Shown here: in pieces, positions 9,627-19,670 of the stretch
How positions within the stretch are numbered: position 1 is the first letter of the stretch
How the letters are laid out: every line of letters begins with the position of its first letter
Assembly: GCA_022447555.1 (NCBI GenBank)
Contig: JAKVBF010000003.1
Location: 162,279 to 226,278 of the forward strand
Direction: 5' to 3'
Origin: Mariniblastus sp.
GTDB lineage: Bacteria; Planctomycetota; Planctomycetia; Pirellulales; Pirellulaceae
DNA: 64,000 nucleotides
Made by a program: the position numbers and the translations under genes
Notes under the pieces: generated by a model
What the model saw: only the letters and a program-made list of their open reading frames with translations
Database searches by the model: none
Told to the model about the DNA's origin: nothing

Positions 9627-10981
9627 GGTTGTGTTTTTGATTGGTTGCTTGACTTGCCTTTTGGCGAGGCATGTTGGTGATGTGATGAAGAAGGGTGCGG
9701 CTGTTTCATGTCAGAAAGCCACCCTATGATTTTTTCTCGTGTACGAACAACGGGGCCGGCGATAGGATGCTTTTGGATCTGGTCGAAAATGTTATGAGCT
9801 TGTCCTAGTTCGGATTGCAATTGTTCGATTTGGCGATTTAAGTGATCGATTTCACGACGAGCGTGGGCTAATTCAGTCTGTACTTCGATCTCATTTGTTT
9901 GGGTAAACTCCGGTCGATCGGAATACACGGTTTCATGTTTAAATCCGATGATTGGAGCTGTGATGCAAGTGGGAAAAGAGAGCATTCCACTGGGGAATCG
10001 CAGGGGTGTCCCTTGTTCAATACAGATTTTACCTACCGCCAACATCTTTTTTACAAGATCGACCAGTCGGTCGGTCGCCGAGGTTTCAAGATGTAATGAA
10101 TCTCGTAGTAGAAATCTTTGGAAAACTTTTTTTGCTTCACGAGGTTCCGCCAGTTCGGACAGAATCGTTCCGATATGTTCGGCTGCTGAAATCGTCCACG
10201 CCGACGTGACGTATTGAGGGGAATTGGTGTAATCCAAAATAGCGGTTGGGAGATCGAGCAATTGGGCCTCAAGGGCTGCCGTTGAAGGTGTTGAGACCAC
10301 TGCGTCAGAGTGTGTCAGAACGCTTGATAGTTCGGCTCCGGTTAAATCATGCAGTTCGTTGGGAACATCGATTACTTGGTCCAACCCGGCGGTCAATCGC
10401 CAACGGACCTCTACACGTTTTCCGGCCAGAATCGGGTGTTCAGAAATCCATTTCTTGAGATCGATGAGGCTTTGGACCACGCGGTCTCGTTGCTCCTCGT
10501 TGAACGCTGGACATTTAGCAGTCATCACCAACAGGCGGAAAACATCAGGTAGGGCCTCTGAAGTTTTCGCCTGTTTGAGGGAGTCGAGGCGAGGAAGGCC
10601 GACGATTTCGACTTTGTCAGGATTTCCCCAGCTAGTGACGACTCGAGCTTGTGAGGCTCCGATGCAGGCAATTTTGTGGGATAATACCGGTCGCATGGTG
10701 TAAGGGCATGCGGGTTCATTTGGATGATTTTCCCATGCATTGCGCCACTCAAGAATTCCGTCGACCAAATAGAGTGTCGCGATATCACGTTGCCTTAATT
10801 TTTGACAGGCGTCACGGAAACGATCGAAATGTTCCGAATAAAAAATGACTAAGTCACCGGGATTTGCGGCATCGACGATGATTTCAGGGCTGGCCAACGT
10901 GAGATCAAGCCGGTCGGCCAACGGCGCAGCTTGATGCGCTGCTTCGCTAGGTGTTCCGGCAAAAAAGATACGTTGAGGCAT
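9623..10981 (-). CDS. Unrecognised GT-B-like glycan protein with C-terminal coiled coil (paralogue A)
   Basis: I cannot assign this 452-residue protein to a named family. Its fold looks GT-B-like: alternating beta/alpha segments, a central Gly/Pro-rich element WGNPDKVEIVGLPRLD, and a late SDAVVSTPSTAALEA motif that resembles the donor site of CDP-glycerol and related sugar transferases. From about residue 355 it becomes a heptad-rich coiled coil (EIDHLNRQIEQLQSELG), then a basic, Ser/His-rich tail. It is homologous along nearly its whole length to the protein at 26531-27856, with shared elements DGILEWRN, HKIACIG and GLPRLD. It is translationally coupled to the GT8 gene downstream, which supports a role in surface glycan assembly. 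I see no signal peptide. Confidence 0.7.
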   Translation of the reverse strand: MPQRIFFAGTPSEAAHQAAPLADRLDLTLASPEIIVDAANPGDLVIFYSEHFDRFRDACQKLRQRDIATLYLVDGILEWRNAWENHPNEPACPYTMRPVLSHKIACIGASQARVVTSWGNPDKVEIVGLPRLDSLKQAKTSEALPDVFRLLVMTAKCPAFNEEQRDRVVQSLIDLKKWISEHPILAGKRVEVRWRLTAGLDQVIDVPNELHDLTGAELSSVLTHSDAVVSTPSTAALEAQLLDLPTAILDYTNSPQYVTSAWTISAAEHIGTILSELAEPREAKKVFQRFLLRDSLHLETSATDRLVDLVKKMLAVGKICIEQGTPLRFPSGMLSFPTCITAPIIGFKHETVYSDRPEFTQTNEIEVQTELAHARREIDHLNRQIEQLQSELGQAHNIFDQIQKHPIAGPVVRTREKIIGWLSDMKQPHPSSSHHQHASPKGKSSNQSKTQP

Positions 10982-11047
10982 GGTAGGACGAGTGTTTGCT
11001 TCGATTTTGGGTGAAAATTTGCTTATTTGTTAGGCCGTTTGCGACGG

Positions 11048-11983
11048 TCAGTCGTCGATCGAAACGACCAGGCCGTCATTTCGGGAACAGAGTCGTCGAA
11101 GCGTTTCTTCGTCTGTCGAAACCGACAAATTAGCCACATGTCCGTCACCGAAAGCAAAATTGACGATTTGTGGATGGGCGCTTCCAAAAATAGGAATGGC
11201 ACCCGGGCCTGGCGCACCAAATTTTTGGGTGGCGGCTAAGAGAAATCCGTAGCCCCCCATTCTCATGAAGGTTCCCGGTTCATTGCCGTTGTAGATACAG
11301 CCATCTCCCCATCCACCGGGTTGCCGGATGTAGTCGATATTGATTGCTTTTTCTCCCAAGAAGATAGTGTGGCTCAAGCCGTCGGTTACATCCTTAAATT
11401 CATACCGGCCCTTTTCTCCGTGAGCCAACATGCCAGCTTCGATTGGGTTCTCTTTGTAATAGCCCGAGTTGATGACTCCGTTGACCGGGACATCGAAATT
11501 CGCCCAATCGTCGTATGGGAAAAATTCGGAGGTTCCTGCGTTTCCTGCGTAATCACCGACAGCGCCAATCGCTTCACCGTTGACTTCTCGCAAGCTCAGA
11601 TCGGTTCCCGCCCGACGCGAAGGGCAAATCATCATTTCCATTCCGATTTTTACAATTTCCGGATCTTGATCGACATATGGTTGCTCAAGCTCCAATCGAT
11701 TTTGGAGATTTTGCAGTTCCAGATAGGGCATGAGATAGACGGGCCATGTTAAAAATCCGTCTCGAGCCCGGCTGGGAGGAATCTGTTGCTTGGAGTCGTG
11801 ATAATTATGAACTGCCAATCCCAGTTGTTTCAGGTTGTTGGCGCAGGTCACTCTGCGCGCCGATTCCCGTACCATCTGCACGGCGGGGAGCAGCATCCCG
11901 ATCAGAATCCCGATGATCGCGATGACGACCAGCAGTTCGACCAATGTGAATCCGGTGTGGTGGTTTTGATTTCTCGTTTTCAT
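11048..11983 (-). CDS. DUF1559 family prepilin-like protein
   Basis: The 311-residue product starts with a prepilin-type signal: a basic leader (KTRNQNHHTG), then FTLVELLVVIAIIGILIG. Prepilin peptidase would cut between Gly and Phe. The body follows the DUF1559 pattern with CPSRRAG in the middle and a C-terminal VNFAFGDGHV element. I chose ATG at 11983 because GAGAG lies five bases upstream. An in-frame start ten codons earlier would give an atypical leader. It sits between two glycan genes but its family is dispersed widely in planctomycete genomes, so the position may be incidental. It keeps the same type III signal as the copy at 4013 but the mature parts differ strongly. Confidence 0.88.
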   Translation of the reverse strand: MKTRNQNHHTGFTLVELLVVIAIIGILIGMLLPAVQMVRESARRVTCANNLKQLGLAVHNYHDSKQQIPPSRARDGFLTWPVYLMPYLELQNLQNRLELEQPYVDQDPEIVKIGMEMMICPSRRAGTDLSLREVNGEAIGAVGDYAGNAGTSEFFPYDDWANFDVPVNGVINSGYYKENPIEAGMLAHGEKGRYEFKDVTDGLSHTIFLGEKAINIDYIRQPGGWGDGCIYNGNEPGTFMRMGGYGFLLAATQKFGAPGPGAIPIFGSAHPQIVNFAFGDGHVANLSVSTDEETLRRLCSRNDGLVVSIDD

Positions 11984-12154
11984 GATGTCTCTCAGGCTTA
12001 CAGAAAAGATCACTCAGGGTGGAGAAAGGGGACGCAGCGGTATGGGCTGGCCTCTTCATTTTAGAAAGGGAGGCAAGCCGTGACGAAAATTACTGCCAAA
12101 AAATAGCTCTGAATTGACCAATCCGCAAATTTTGCGTGAGCCATAAGTGGTAAT

Positions 12155-13507
12155 TTAAGAGTGAGGGTTCCGATTAGAACGATCAAGCCAGTCTGATAAT
12201 TCGGAATACGCAAACTCAGGTGAAAACTCAGTTTGCGCCAGTTCGGAGGCTAGCCTTTGCATTGGGCGGATGGAACTTAGGTCCTGGGTGAGTGAATTGA
12301 TCGCATCGCCCATTTCATCGACCGATTCTACCACTTTGCAGGCCAGGCGAGTCGATTGGGGCATTCCATCAAACCCCTGCATCGTCGTGATTAATAGCTT
12401 GCCAAAACTGAGTGCTTCGGCATTTTTTATTTTCAATCCGGTTCCGAATTCTACGGGGTTGATGAGTACGTCAATCTGGTCATAAAACTCCTCAATCGAA
12501 CTGACACGACCAATCAACTGGACACTTTGCAAGTGTTCTGTTGTGATCCGTGAGGGTGAGGCGGCATCGGTTGCTGGCCGTTTTTCGATCCACTCACATA
12601 TTCCTCCTGCAATCAACAGTTGACAGAGATCACCATTTTTCTCATGGACATTCGGCCAAGCAGTTTGCAGGAACTTTCGAATAGCTGACCAGTTTGAAAA
12701 ATTCTTGGAGCCGATGTAACCAATTTTGAGTTGTCTTGGCGGTTCCTCCGTCGGAACGCGATCTGAAGACGTCGTCGATTTTACCAGTTCCACCGCATGC
12801 CCAACCGTGATCGTTTCTGAATAGGGTGCCATGGAGCGAAGCTCTTCGGCTTCACGTTCCTGAATCGCCATGATCAGGTCGAATTGATTGAGCACTTCCG
12901 ATTCCTGCTGCCGATCAATCATCAACCAGTGTGGAAAGCCATTGGCAAAAAACTGTTCTGCTCGACGGTGAAGAATGTCATGGGTATCGACAACGCATTG
13001 AATTCTTTGTCGCTCTTCGGGGGATAGGGCTTCCAGCAGGTAACTCATCTTGATGTACTCAAAAACGATAGTGTCTGGCTGGAATTTCGCTACTGTTTCA
13101 CGAAATCGTTGAATGGCCCAAGGCCAACGGAAATCCGAGAGATTTAATGAACGCGGACCTTCGGCAATCAGAACATTGCAAGATTTTCGAGTGATCCATC
13201 TGCGAGCTTGATGCAGGGTGGCATCTGCATACCACTGGATTCGACTGAGTAGATTTTTGGGAGGTTTTCCCGAATTAAAGGCTTGATAATCGACCCCCAT
13301 ATCGCGAGCCAGATCCGCCGATTCGGCGTCGGGCGATCCGAGATAGAAAACCTGACTGACATTAGGGTCTCTCGCAAGGTACCGATAAAGGGATGCAATT
13401 CGTTGATGTGCACCGTCGGACATCCGCCAAAAGGGAATGTCGGTTGCAAACAAGATACGATGGGAGGACTTGGGCATCCCAACATTGTCCGCGTTTAGCT
13501 CATTCAT
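12155..13507 (-). CDS. Glycosyltransferase, GT4/GT-B type
   Basis: The 450-residue protein has a two-domain GT-B layout. The N-terminal half starts with HRILFATDIPFWRMSDGAHQR and contains an acceptor-side region with VFEYIKMSYLLEAL and VDTHDIL. The C-terminal half starts at about residue 255 (LKIGYIGSKNFSNWSAI), contains a donor-binding section with INPVEFGTGLKIKNAEALSFGKLLITT, and ends with a helix crossing back. The GTGLKIKNAEAL segment matches the E-x7-E donor motif region of family 4 enzymes. It starts only 7 bases after the rph stop, so it is probably cotranscribed with rph and argF/argB, an odd coupling of housekeeping and glycan genes. The donor sugar is unknown. Confidence 0.82.
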   Translation of the reverse strand: MNELNADNVGMPKSSHRILFATDIPFWRMSDGAHQRIASLYRYLARDPNVSQVFYLGSPDAESADLARDMGVDYQAFNSGKPPKNLLSRIQWYADATLHQARRWITRKSCNVLIAEGPRSLNLSDFRWPWAIQRFRETVAKFQPDTIVFEYIKMSYLLEALSPEERQRIQCVVDTHDILHRRAEQFFANGFPHWLMIDRQQESEVLNQFDLIMAIQEREAEELRSMAPYSETITVGHAVELVKSTTSSDRVPTEEPPRQLKIGYIGSKNFSNWSAIRKFLQTAWPNVHEKNGDLCQLLIAGGICEWIEKRPATDAASPSRITTEHLQSVQLIGRVSSIEEFYDQIDVLINPVEFGTGLKIKNAEALSFGKLLITTMQGFDGMPQSTRLACKVVESVDEMGDAINSLTQDLSSIRPMQRLASELAQTEFSPEFAYSELSDWLDRSNRNPHS

Positions 13508-13514
13508 GAAAGTA

Positions 13515-14255
13515 TCAAAACGGCCAAATTCGTCCTAAGGCCGTTTTTTGAACCTGCGTCAATTGCTGAATTCCCCGTCTTCCCAGTTTTAAAAGGGCTT
13601 GCAGCTCTTTGTCGCTGAACGTTGCTTCTTCGCCGGTCCCTTGGATTTCGACAAAACGCCCTTTACCGGTCATGACCACATTCATGTCTACATCGGCGGC
13701 AAAATCAAGTTCGTAATCAAGATCGAGAATCGCCGAACCATCAACGATGCCGACGCTAATTGCAGCAAGGCTGTCTCGAAGTGGGTAGCGAGTCGGGTCC
13801 GGCAGAGATTTTCGGATTGAATGGATCGCGTCAATTAAGGCAATGGTGGCTCCTGTAATGCTGGCGGTCCTCGTGCCACCGTCGGCTTGCAACACGTCGC
13901 AGTCCACGGTGATTTGTCGAGGTCCCAAGGCTGCTAGGTTGGTAATGGCTCGAAGACTTCGACCAATCAGTCTTTGGATTTCCGTTGTCCGACCGTCCAC
14001 CTTAGTTCGGTCCCTGCGCTTTCGTGGACTTGTACTACCGGGAAGCATATTATACTCAGCGGTGATCCACCCTTTGCCAGATTCGGCCATCCAAGGTGGA
14101 ACGTTTTCATCAACGCTGGCCGTACATAGCACTACGGTGCCGCCACATTGGTACAGTACACTTCCGGGTGTTTGCGTGGTGAACTTGCGCTTTACTTTAA
14201 CGGGGCGAATTTCGTTTTTTTTGCGTTTCATTCGTTGGGCGCTTTTCATGTTCAA
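13515..14255 (-). CDS. rph: Ribonuclease PH
   Basis: RNase PH is a phosphate-dependent 3'-5' exoribonuclease that trims tRNA 3' ends. The 246-residue protein matches the family over its full length: [33 protein letters not shown] at the N-terminus, [29 protein letters not shown], the conserved [19 protein letters not shown] block, and [11 protein letters not shown] near the end. The usual N-terminal RxDGR is replaced by a Lys/Arg-rich start, and the loop after MLPGST is slightly short. It lies 25 bases after argF and 7 bases before a glycosyltransferase gene, all on the minus strand. Two further in-frame Met codons near the start (residues 3 and 9) leave the exact start open. Confidence 0.94.
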   Translation of the reverse strand: MNMKSAQRMKRKKNEIRPVKVKRKFTTQTPGSVLYQCGGTVVLCTASVDENVPPWMAESGKGWITAEYNMLPGSTSPRKRRDRTKVDGRTTEIQRLIGRSLRAITNLAALGPRQITVDCDVLQADGGTRTASITGATIALIDAIHSIRKSLPDPTRYPLRDSLAAISVGIVDGSAILDLDYELDFAADVDMNVVMTGKGRFVEIQGTGEEATFSDKELQALLKLGRRGIQQLTQVQKTALGRIWPF

Positions 14256-14280
14256 AGTTGGTGACGGAGAGCTGGTTAAC

Positions 14281-15204
14281 TCATTTTTGGTTGGCTTCGT
14301 TCAGTAACCAAACGACCAATCCTTTTTGGGCATGAAGTCGATTTTCGGCCTGTTGAATGACCGCACTCGCTGGACCGTCGATGACGTCAGCGGTCACTTC
14401 TTCACCGCGTCGTGCGGGCAGGCAGTGCAGGAATCGCGCTCCGACTCCCGCTCTAGCCAGTAATTCAGCGTTCACTTGGTATTCGGCCAAGTCTTGAATC
14501 CTTCGCTTTGCTTCGGCTTCCTGCCCCATACTGGTCCAAACGTCAGTGTAAATGATGTTGGAGCCCTCGACACCACTAAGGGGATCGACCGTCTGCTCGG
14601 TTTTGGGACCGGTTGCAACAGAGTTCAGTAGTGATAGCGTGTCGGAATCAAACTGGTACTCGCTGGGTGCCGTAATCGTCAGAGGGACTTCGAGTCGATT
14701 GCATACCAACGCAAGACTGAAAGCCACATTGTTGGCATCTCCAATGTAGGTGATTTTTGCATTGTCGAGTGACCCTAGAAGTTCTTGAACCGTCAAAATA
14801 TCGGCCAACGCTTGGCAGGGATGGGAGTAGTCGGTGAGGCCATTGATGATCGGGCATCGGCTGTACTGAGCGGCCGCAACCACGTCCTCATGTCGCTTAG
14901 CGCGAATTACTAAACAGTCCAAATAACTGGTCATAATGGGTACGAAGTCCTGAATTGGCTCACGAGTCCCCCAGCCGACATCCGAGCCCAGAAACAGACT
15001 AGAACCGCCGGCGTGCCGAATTAGCGTTTCGAAACTGACTCGTGTTCGCATCGACGGTTTTTCGAACAACAAACCGAGGACCCGTTGTTCCAGGCTTGTC
15101 GGTCGCAGTCCTTCAACGAAATGTTGCTTTAAATCGGTGCCAATTTTCAATACACGGCGGATCTCTTCGGCGCTCAGATCAAAAAGAGATAGTACATGAC
15201 GCAT
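14281..15204 (-). CDS. argF: Ornithine carbamoyltransferase
   Basis: The enzyme makes citrulline from ornithine and carbamoyl phosphate in arginine biosynthesis. The 307-residue protein has the carbamoyl-phosphate motif SMRTR at 51-55 ([13 protein letters not shown]). It also has the [11 protein letters not shown] region, the ornithine-side segment [11 protein letters not shown], and the catalytic [13 protein letters not shown] loop. These residues distinguish it from aspartate carbamoyltransferase and from acetylornithine-specific enzymes, although substrate cannot be proven by eye. argB ends 9 bases upstream and rph follows 25 bases downstream, so this is an argB-argF-rph operon. No argD lies between them, unlike many bacterial arg clusters. 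Confidence 0.95.
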   Translation of the reverse strand: MRHVLSLFDLSAEEIRRVLKIGTDLKQHFVEGLRPTSLEQRVLGLLFEKPSMRTRVSFETLIRHAGGSSLFLGSDVGWGTREPIQDFVPIMTSYLDCLVIRAKRHEDVVAAAQYSRCPIINGLTDYSHPCQALADILTVQELLGSLDNAKITYIGDANNVAFSLALVCNRLEVPLTITAPSEYQFDSDTLSLLNSVATGPKTEQTVDPLSGVEGSNIIYTDVWTSMGQEAEAKRRIQDLAEYQVNAELLARAGVGARFLHCLPARRGEEVTADVIDGPASAVIQQAENRLHAQKGLVVWLLNEANQK

Positions 15205-15213
15205 GACGATGCC

Positions 15214-16098
15214 TTAGCTTTCTTTGGCGATAACGGTGCCAATACCATCAGTTGTGAATGTTTCAAGCAGTAAAGAGTGCCTTAGTCGACCATCAATGAT
15301 GTGGACCTTGCGGACGCCGCGTTCGATTGTTTCGAGACAGGCTTCCACCTTCGGAATCATGCCCTCAGATATGGCTCCTTCTCCAATCAGACGTTTAGCA
15401 TCGGTAGCCGTTAACGAAGAGATCGTACTGGTGGGATCGTCTGTGTTAGCCAACACGCCGTTGACGTCGCTCAACATGACCAGCTTGTCAGCGCACAACT
15501 GCTGTGCCACAACCGTTGCCGCAGTGTCCGCATTGACATTTAGTTTCTGACCGGAGTCGGTAACGCACATTGAGGGAATGAATGGGACTTTGCCGGCATG
15601 ACAAAGATTATCAATGACAGGGCGATCCACTTTTGTAACCCGACCGACAAATCCTAAATCAAGACGCTCCCCGCTGGGTGCTTGCATATTGAGTGGTTCA
15701 CCAAAGAGAACAGGTGTTGATTCGAAGTTGAGCGTCATCGCCCGACCGCCGATTTTTTCAAATTCCTTTGCTAGGAATTCATTGGTTTCGTTGGCCAGCA
15801 CGCGTTCCACAATGTCGAGTGTTGCTTTGTCTGTGACGCGTCGACCGTGAATAAAATTGGCGGATATTCCAGCTTGTTCCATCGCTTTAGAGATTCGTTT
15901 TCCCCCACCGTGGACGATGACCGGTCGCATTCCAACCGTCTCCATGAAGAGAATGTCGACCAAGATGTGATGTAGCGATTCGGGATTGTCCAAAACGCTA
16001 CCCCCGAGTTTGATCACGGTGGTCTTGTCGCGAAATTCGCGGATCCAATCCAACGCCTCAACGAGCGTTTTTGCTTTTTCGATCGCCTGGTCAACCAA
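15214..16098 (-). CDS. argB: Acetylglutamate kinase
   Basis: ArgB phosphorylates N-acetylglutamate, the second step of arginine biosynthesis and often the feedback-regulated one. The 294-residue sequence has the amino-acid-kinase fold: [10 protein letters not shown] (phosphate loop), [16 protein letters not shown], the substrate-binding [25 protein letters not shown] and [13 protein letters not shown]. An N-terminal helix of about 20 residues ([18 protein letters not shown]) resembles the extension that in arginine-sensitive, hexameric ArgB proteins mediates ring formation, so feedback inhibition by arginine is likely. That is inference from family knowledge. It is followed by argF after 9 bases. 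The next upstream gene ends 185 bases away. Confidence 0.95.
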   Translation of the reverse strand: MVDQAIEKAKTLVEALDWIREFRDKTTVIKLGGSVLDNPESLHHILVDILFMETVGMRPVIVHGGGKRISKAMEQAGISANFIHGRRVTDKATLDIVERVLANETNEFLAKEFEKIGGRAMTLNFESTPVLFGEPLNMQAPSGERLDLGFVGRVTKVDRPVIDNLCHAGKVPFIPSMCVTDSGQKLNVNADTAATVVAQQLCADKLVMLSDVNGVLANTDDPTSTISSLTATDAKRLIGEGAISEGMIPKVEACLETIERGVRKVHIIDGRLRHSLLLETFTTDGIGTVIAKES

Positions 16099-16283
16099 TT
16101 TAGTTCACGTCATCAATGTCTTGGGGAAGGGTGGGTGCCGACGAAGCGATTTCGATGGCCAAAAGCGAGTCATGGTAAAAGGGGCGAGGCCCGCGTGCAA
16201 TACTTGTCAGCCACTCGCTGCCATTGCGAACTGCCTGGACGTCTCCTAAACCCGAGGGGAAGAGTCGCTTTTTCAAAGGACTT

Positions 16284-19200
16284 TCAAGCAACCGTCTGGT
16301 GTGGCGGGTGCGTCTCATGATCGTTGATTTTCTGCCACTCTTCAGAGATGACTTCCACCGATTGTCGAATCTGCTGCTCGGTGTGACTCGCCGTCATGAA
16401 AATTCGAACACGAGTTTCATTCTCTGGAACTGCCGGATGCAAGATCGGTTGGGCGTTGATTCCACGTTCAAATAATGCTTGAGAAAGCCTCAGGGCCAAG
16501 ATCGAGCTCCGTGTCAACAGAGGGATGATGGGAGAACCATGGCTCAGTCCTGTATCGAGTCCCGACTCCTTACAAAGGTTCAGGAACAGTTCTGAATTTT
16601 CTTTTAGTTGGGTGACTCGAGAGTGATCGTCCCTCAGCAATCGCAATGCTCCTAAAGCGGCCCCTACGTTGGCCGGTGGAGTACCCGCGGCAAATACGTA
16701 CCCCGGAGTTGTGTATCTGAGATACTCAATCAACGATTGCGAGGCGCCAATGAATCCGCCGCAAGACCCCAGCGATTTACTCAGCGTTCCCATCCAGCAT
16801 TCCACATCGTGACGCGGAACGCCGTAAAGTTCTCCGATCCCGCGACCTGTCTCGCCAAGCGTTCCGATGGAATGGGCTTCGTCAACGTATAGCCATGATT
16901 TGTGTCGCTTCTTGATCTCGACGAACTTCGGCAAGTCAGGAAAATCACCGTCCATGCTGTACAAGCCCTCTACCGCGATCAAAACACGACGGTATTCGTG
17001 ACGAATTTCCGTCAAAATACTGTCCAACTGTTCCCAATTGTTGTGATCGAAGGGGCGTCTTCTCGCACCCGATAGTTCCGCCCCCTGAATGATGCTGTTG
17101 TGGGCAAAACTGTCATGGATGATCAGGTCTCCGGGGCCTACAAGGTGGCCGATTACCGATTCGTTACAGGCATGCCCACCAGGAAAAGTAATCACATCAT
17201 CAACACCAAGGAACTCCGATAGCTCTTTCTCAAGTTCCTTATGGATCGTTTTTTCACCGGAAACCAACCGGCTGGCCGAAACGCTGGTACCAAATTCATC
17301 GATAGCATCTTTGGCAAGCTTGCTTACGTCTTCGTGACCCGAAAGGCCTAAGTAATTGTAGCTGGCGAACGATACTAGTTCCCGGCCATCAATGTGGGTT
17401 GTGTCATCGACACGACCTTCGTGAACACTGAAGAACGGATTTCGAAGCCCGGTCGATTCGATCATTTCTCGCATTCTTCGCAGCCGGATAAATTCGGGCA
17501 TTTTCTCGAGATCGTAATAAGACTCGGGGATTTTTCCGGATATCGCAGGCTGCTTTGTTTCGACTGCCCGAGTCGGGGCAACGGGCTCGGAACCAATGTG
17601 CTCTTGAATCGCTAAAGCCACTTCGCGAATGGTTTCGATCTCTTGAAGGACTTCGTCCGGGAAACGACCTCCAAAGGTGTTTTCTAATTCTCTTGCAATT
17701 TCGAGACGTTCGAGGGAATCAAGACCCAAGTCAACGACGATGTTCGTATCCAAGTCCATCTGCTTAGCCCGCTCTTTGGCCACCAATCGGACGTTGTCGA
17801 GAACCGTTTGAACCAAAATCGGATTGAGATCAGAATCAAGTTTATCCTGGAGTGTTGTTTTCTGAAAAGTTTTTGAGTCTGAGGTCGAGGATTCGTGATC
17901 GTCCTTTGCGCTCCATCGGGCTACGGTTAGCAGCGTATTGTTCTCAAATTGTTCGCGACAGGCATGTCTTTGAACCTTTCCGCTTGAAGTCTTTGGAATG
18001 CTGCTTGAGCGAACCAAAACCAAAGCGTCGGGCGGCAGATCATGTTCCGCCGTAATTGCCGACCGGATCTTGTCCAACAGGGGTTCCCACTCGATGCCCC
18101 GCCGCCGCTCAACCTCGCAGACAACGACCAAATGTTCTCGGTCCCAATGATCGACGGCGAACGCGGCTGCCCCACCTGCCCGTAGGCTTTCATCGCAATT
18201 TTCTACCGTTGCCTCGATATCCTGCGGGTAGCGATTCACACCGCGCACGATGATCATATCCTTCAAGCGTCCGGTGACGAACAACTCTCCCCGATCCATG
18301 AAACCGAGGTCACCGGAGCGAACATAAGTTTTTGAGCTGCCATTGTTCAGCCGTGATCGAAAAACTTCTTTGGATTCCTCTGGACGGTTCCAGTAACCCT
18401 GCCCGGTGCTTGGACTGTGGATCCAAATTTCACCGATTTCGTCGTCTTTCAGAGGAACTCGTTTTTCTGGATGGACGATCACGATCTCTTCGGGTTGGAT
18501 GACCTGACCACAACCCGTTAATTGCACGGCTGTTTCATTCTCGACTTGATCGGTTTGAACCCTGTATTGGACCAATTCATCTTTATTAAATGCACGAATG
18601 ATGGGCGCTTGCGACTTTTCTCCACCCGTAACGATCAGCGCGGTCTCCGCCATGCCATAGCAAGGGTAGTGGCTAGAATGGTGGAATCCATACCGTTCAA
18701 ACATATTCGAGAAATCGTTCAACACGTCTGAACGAACCGGTTCCGCTCCGTTGAATGCGACCTCCCAGTGCGAAAGATCCAGTCCTTCTTTTTCACACTC
18801 CTCATGTGTAATTTTTTTCGTACACCAACGATAAGAGAAGTTCGGTCCTCCGCTGATACGTGCTTTGTATTTAGAAATTGCCTGCAACCAGCGGAAAGGT
18901 CGAGTCAAAAACGTGACGGGTGACATTAACGTCATTTGACCGCCAAAAAATAATGGATTTAGGATCCCACCAATCAATCCCATGTCATGGTAAGGGGGAA
19001 GCCAAGACACACCGCTCTTGCACTGATGCGACATCCCGAAAGCCTGCGTGATCATTGAGCAATTGGCCAGCAGGTTTTGATGGGTAAGCAAAACACCCTT
19101 GGGGGTCCCCGTCGATCCTGAGGTGTATTGAATCAACGCCAATTCGCTCGGGTCGATCTTAGGCTTGACCCAGTCACTTGCCAATTCACTGGGAGTTGTT

Positions 19201-19670
19201 TCGCTTGTAACCCAGGCTATTTTGCGAAGAGTTGGCGCATTGGCCAATACTTTGGCCGATTTTAAATTCACGGCTTCGGTCGTTAACGCAACCGCTGCCT
19301 GAGCGTCTTCTGAGATTGCATTGATCCGCCCCATGTTTCGATTTCGCCGCGGGGGATAGGCGGGCACTGGAATGACACCGGCATAATGACATCCGAGAAA
19401 GGCTTCGACGAAATCGAGCCCCGAAGGGTACATCAGCAGGGCCCGCTGACCACGAAAACCCATTCCTACAAGGCGAGCGGCAATCGCCCGAGCACGGCGA
19501 TCTAAATCCTTGTAGGTCAATTCGATCGCTTCTTCGTCACCACGGGGCAAAAATCTTAACGCGACCTGTTCCGGTATCGCGAGCGCCCAGTACCGGATTT
19601 GTTCAACGAAATCGACTTGCGGAGGGGAAAACGGCGCAAATTTTTCGGCAAGTTTGTCTTCAAGATTCAC
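16284..19670 (-). CDS. Trimodular fatty acyl-AMP ligase, acyl carrier protein and alpha-oxoamine synthase
   Basis: The 1128-residue protein joins three modules. Residues 1 to about 580 form a fatty acyl-AMP ligase: ALIQYTSGSTGTPKGVLLTH near 180 is the adenylation P-loop, and YRSGDLGF-like and GRLKDMIIVRGVNRYPQDIE segments follow. Residues about 610-690 are an acyl carrier domain with phosphopantetheine serine S652 in DLGLDSLERLE. Residues about 740-1128 are a PLP-dependent alpha-oxoamine synthase with DEAHSIG and the PLP lysine K965 in GTLSKSLGS. By family logic a fatty acid is adenylated, loaded on the ACP and condensed with an amino acid with loss of CO2 to give an amino-ketone. The amino acid (Ser, Gly, Ala or cysteate) is unknown. 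The start codon is GTG with GGAG about 13 bases upstream. Confidence 0.9.
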   Translation of the reverse strand: MNLEDKLAEKFAPFSPPQVDFVEQIRYWALAIPEQVALRFLPRGDEEAIELTYKDLDRRARAIAARLVGMGFRGQRALLMYPSGLDFVEAFLGCHYAGVIPVPAYPPRRNRNMGRINAISEDAQAAVALTTEAVNLKSAKVLANAPTLRKIAWVTSETTPSELASDWVKPKIDPSELALIQYTSGSTGTPKGVLLTHQNLLANCSMITQAFGMSHQCKSGVSWLPPYHDMGLIGGILNPLFFGGQMTLMSPVTFLTRPFRWLQAISKYKARISGGPNFSYRWCTKKITHEECEKEGLDLSHWEVAFNGAEPVRSDVLNDFSNMFERYGFHHSSHYPCYGMAETALIVTGGEKSQAPIIRAFNKDELVQYRVQTDQVENETAVQLTGCGQVIQPEEIVIVHPEKRVPLKDDEIGEIWIHSPSTGQGYWNRPEESKEVFRSRLNNGSSKTYVRSGDLGFMDRGELFVTGRLKDMIIVRGVNRYPQDIEATVENCDESLRAGGAAAFAVDHWDREHLVVVCEVERRRGIEWEPLLDKIRSAITAEHDLPPDALVLVRSSSIPKTSSGKVQRHACREQFENNTLLTVARWSAKDDHESSTSDSKTFQKTTLQDKLDSDLNPILVQTVLDNVRLVAKERAKQMDLDTNIVVDLGLDSLERLEIARELENTFGGRFPDEVLQEIETIREVALAIQEHIGSEPVAPTRAVETKQPAISGKIPESYYDLEKMPEFIRLRRMREMIESTGLRNPFFSVHEGRVDDTTHIDGRELVSFASYNYLGLSGHEDVSKLAKDAIDEFGTSVSASRLVSGEKTIHKELEKELSEFLGVDDVITFPGGHACNESVIGHLVGPGDLIIHDSFAHNSIIQGAELSGARRRPFDHNNWEQLDSILTEIRHEYRRVLIAVEGLYSMDGDFPDLPKFVEIKKRHKSWLYVDEAHSIGTLGETGRGIGELYGVPRHDVECWMGTLSKSLGSCGGFIGASQSLIEYLRYTTPGYVFAAGTPPANVGAALGALRLLRDDHSRVTQLKENSELFLNLCKESGLDTGLSHGSPIIPLLTRSSILALRLSQALFERGINAQPILHPAVPENETRVRIFMTASHTEQQIRQSVEVISEEWQKINDHETHPPHQTVA

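Noticed and set aside
16100-16318. Minus-strand 72-codon frame between argB and the trimodular synthase
   Set aside because: It overlaps the end of the synthase gene by 35 bases in another frame, has no Shine-Dalgarno sequence and shows no recognisable composition or motif.
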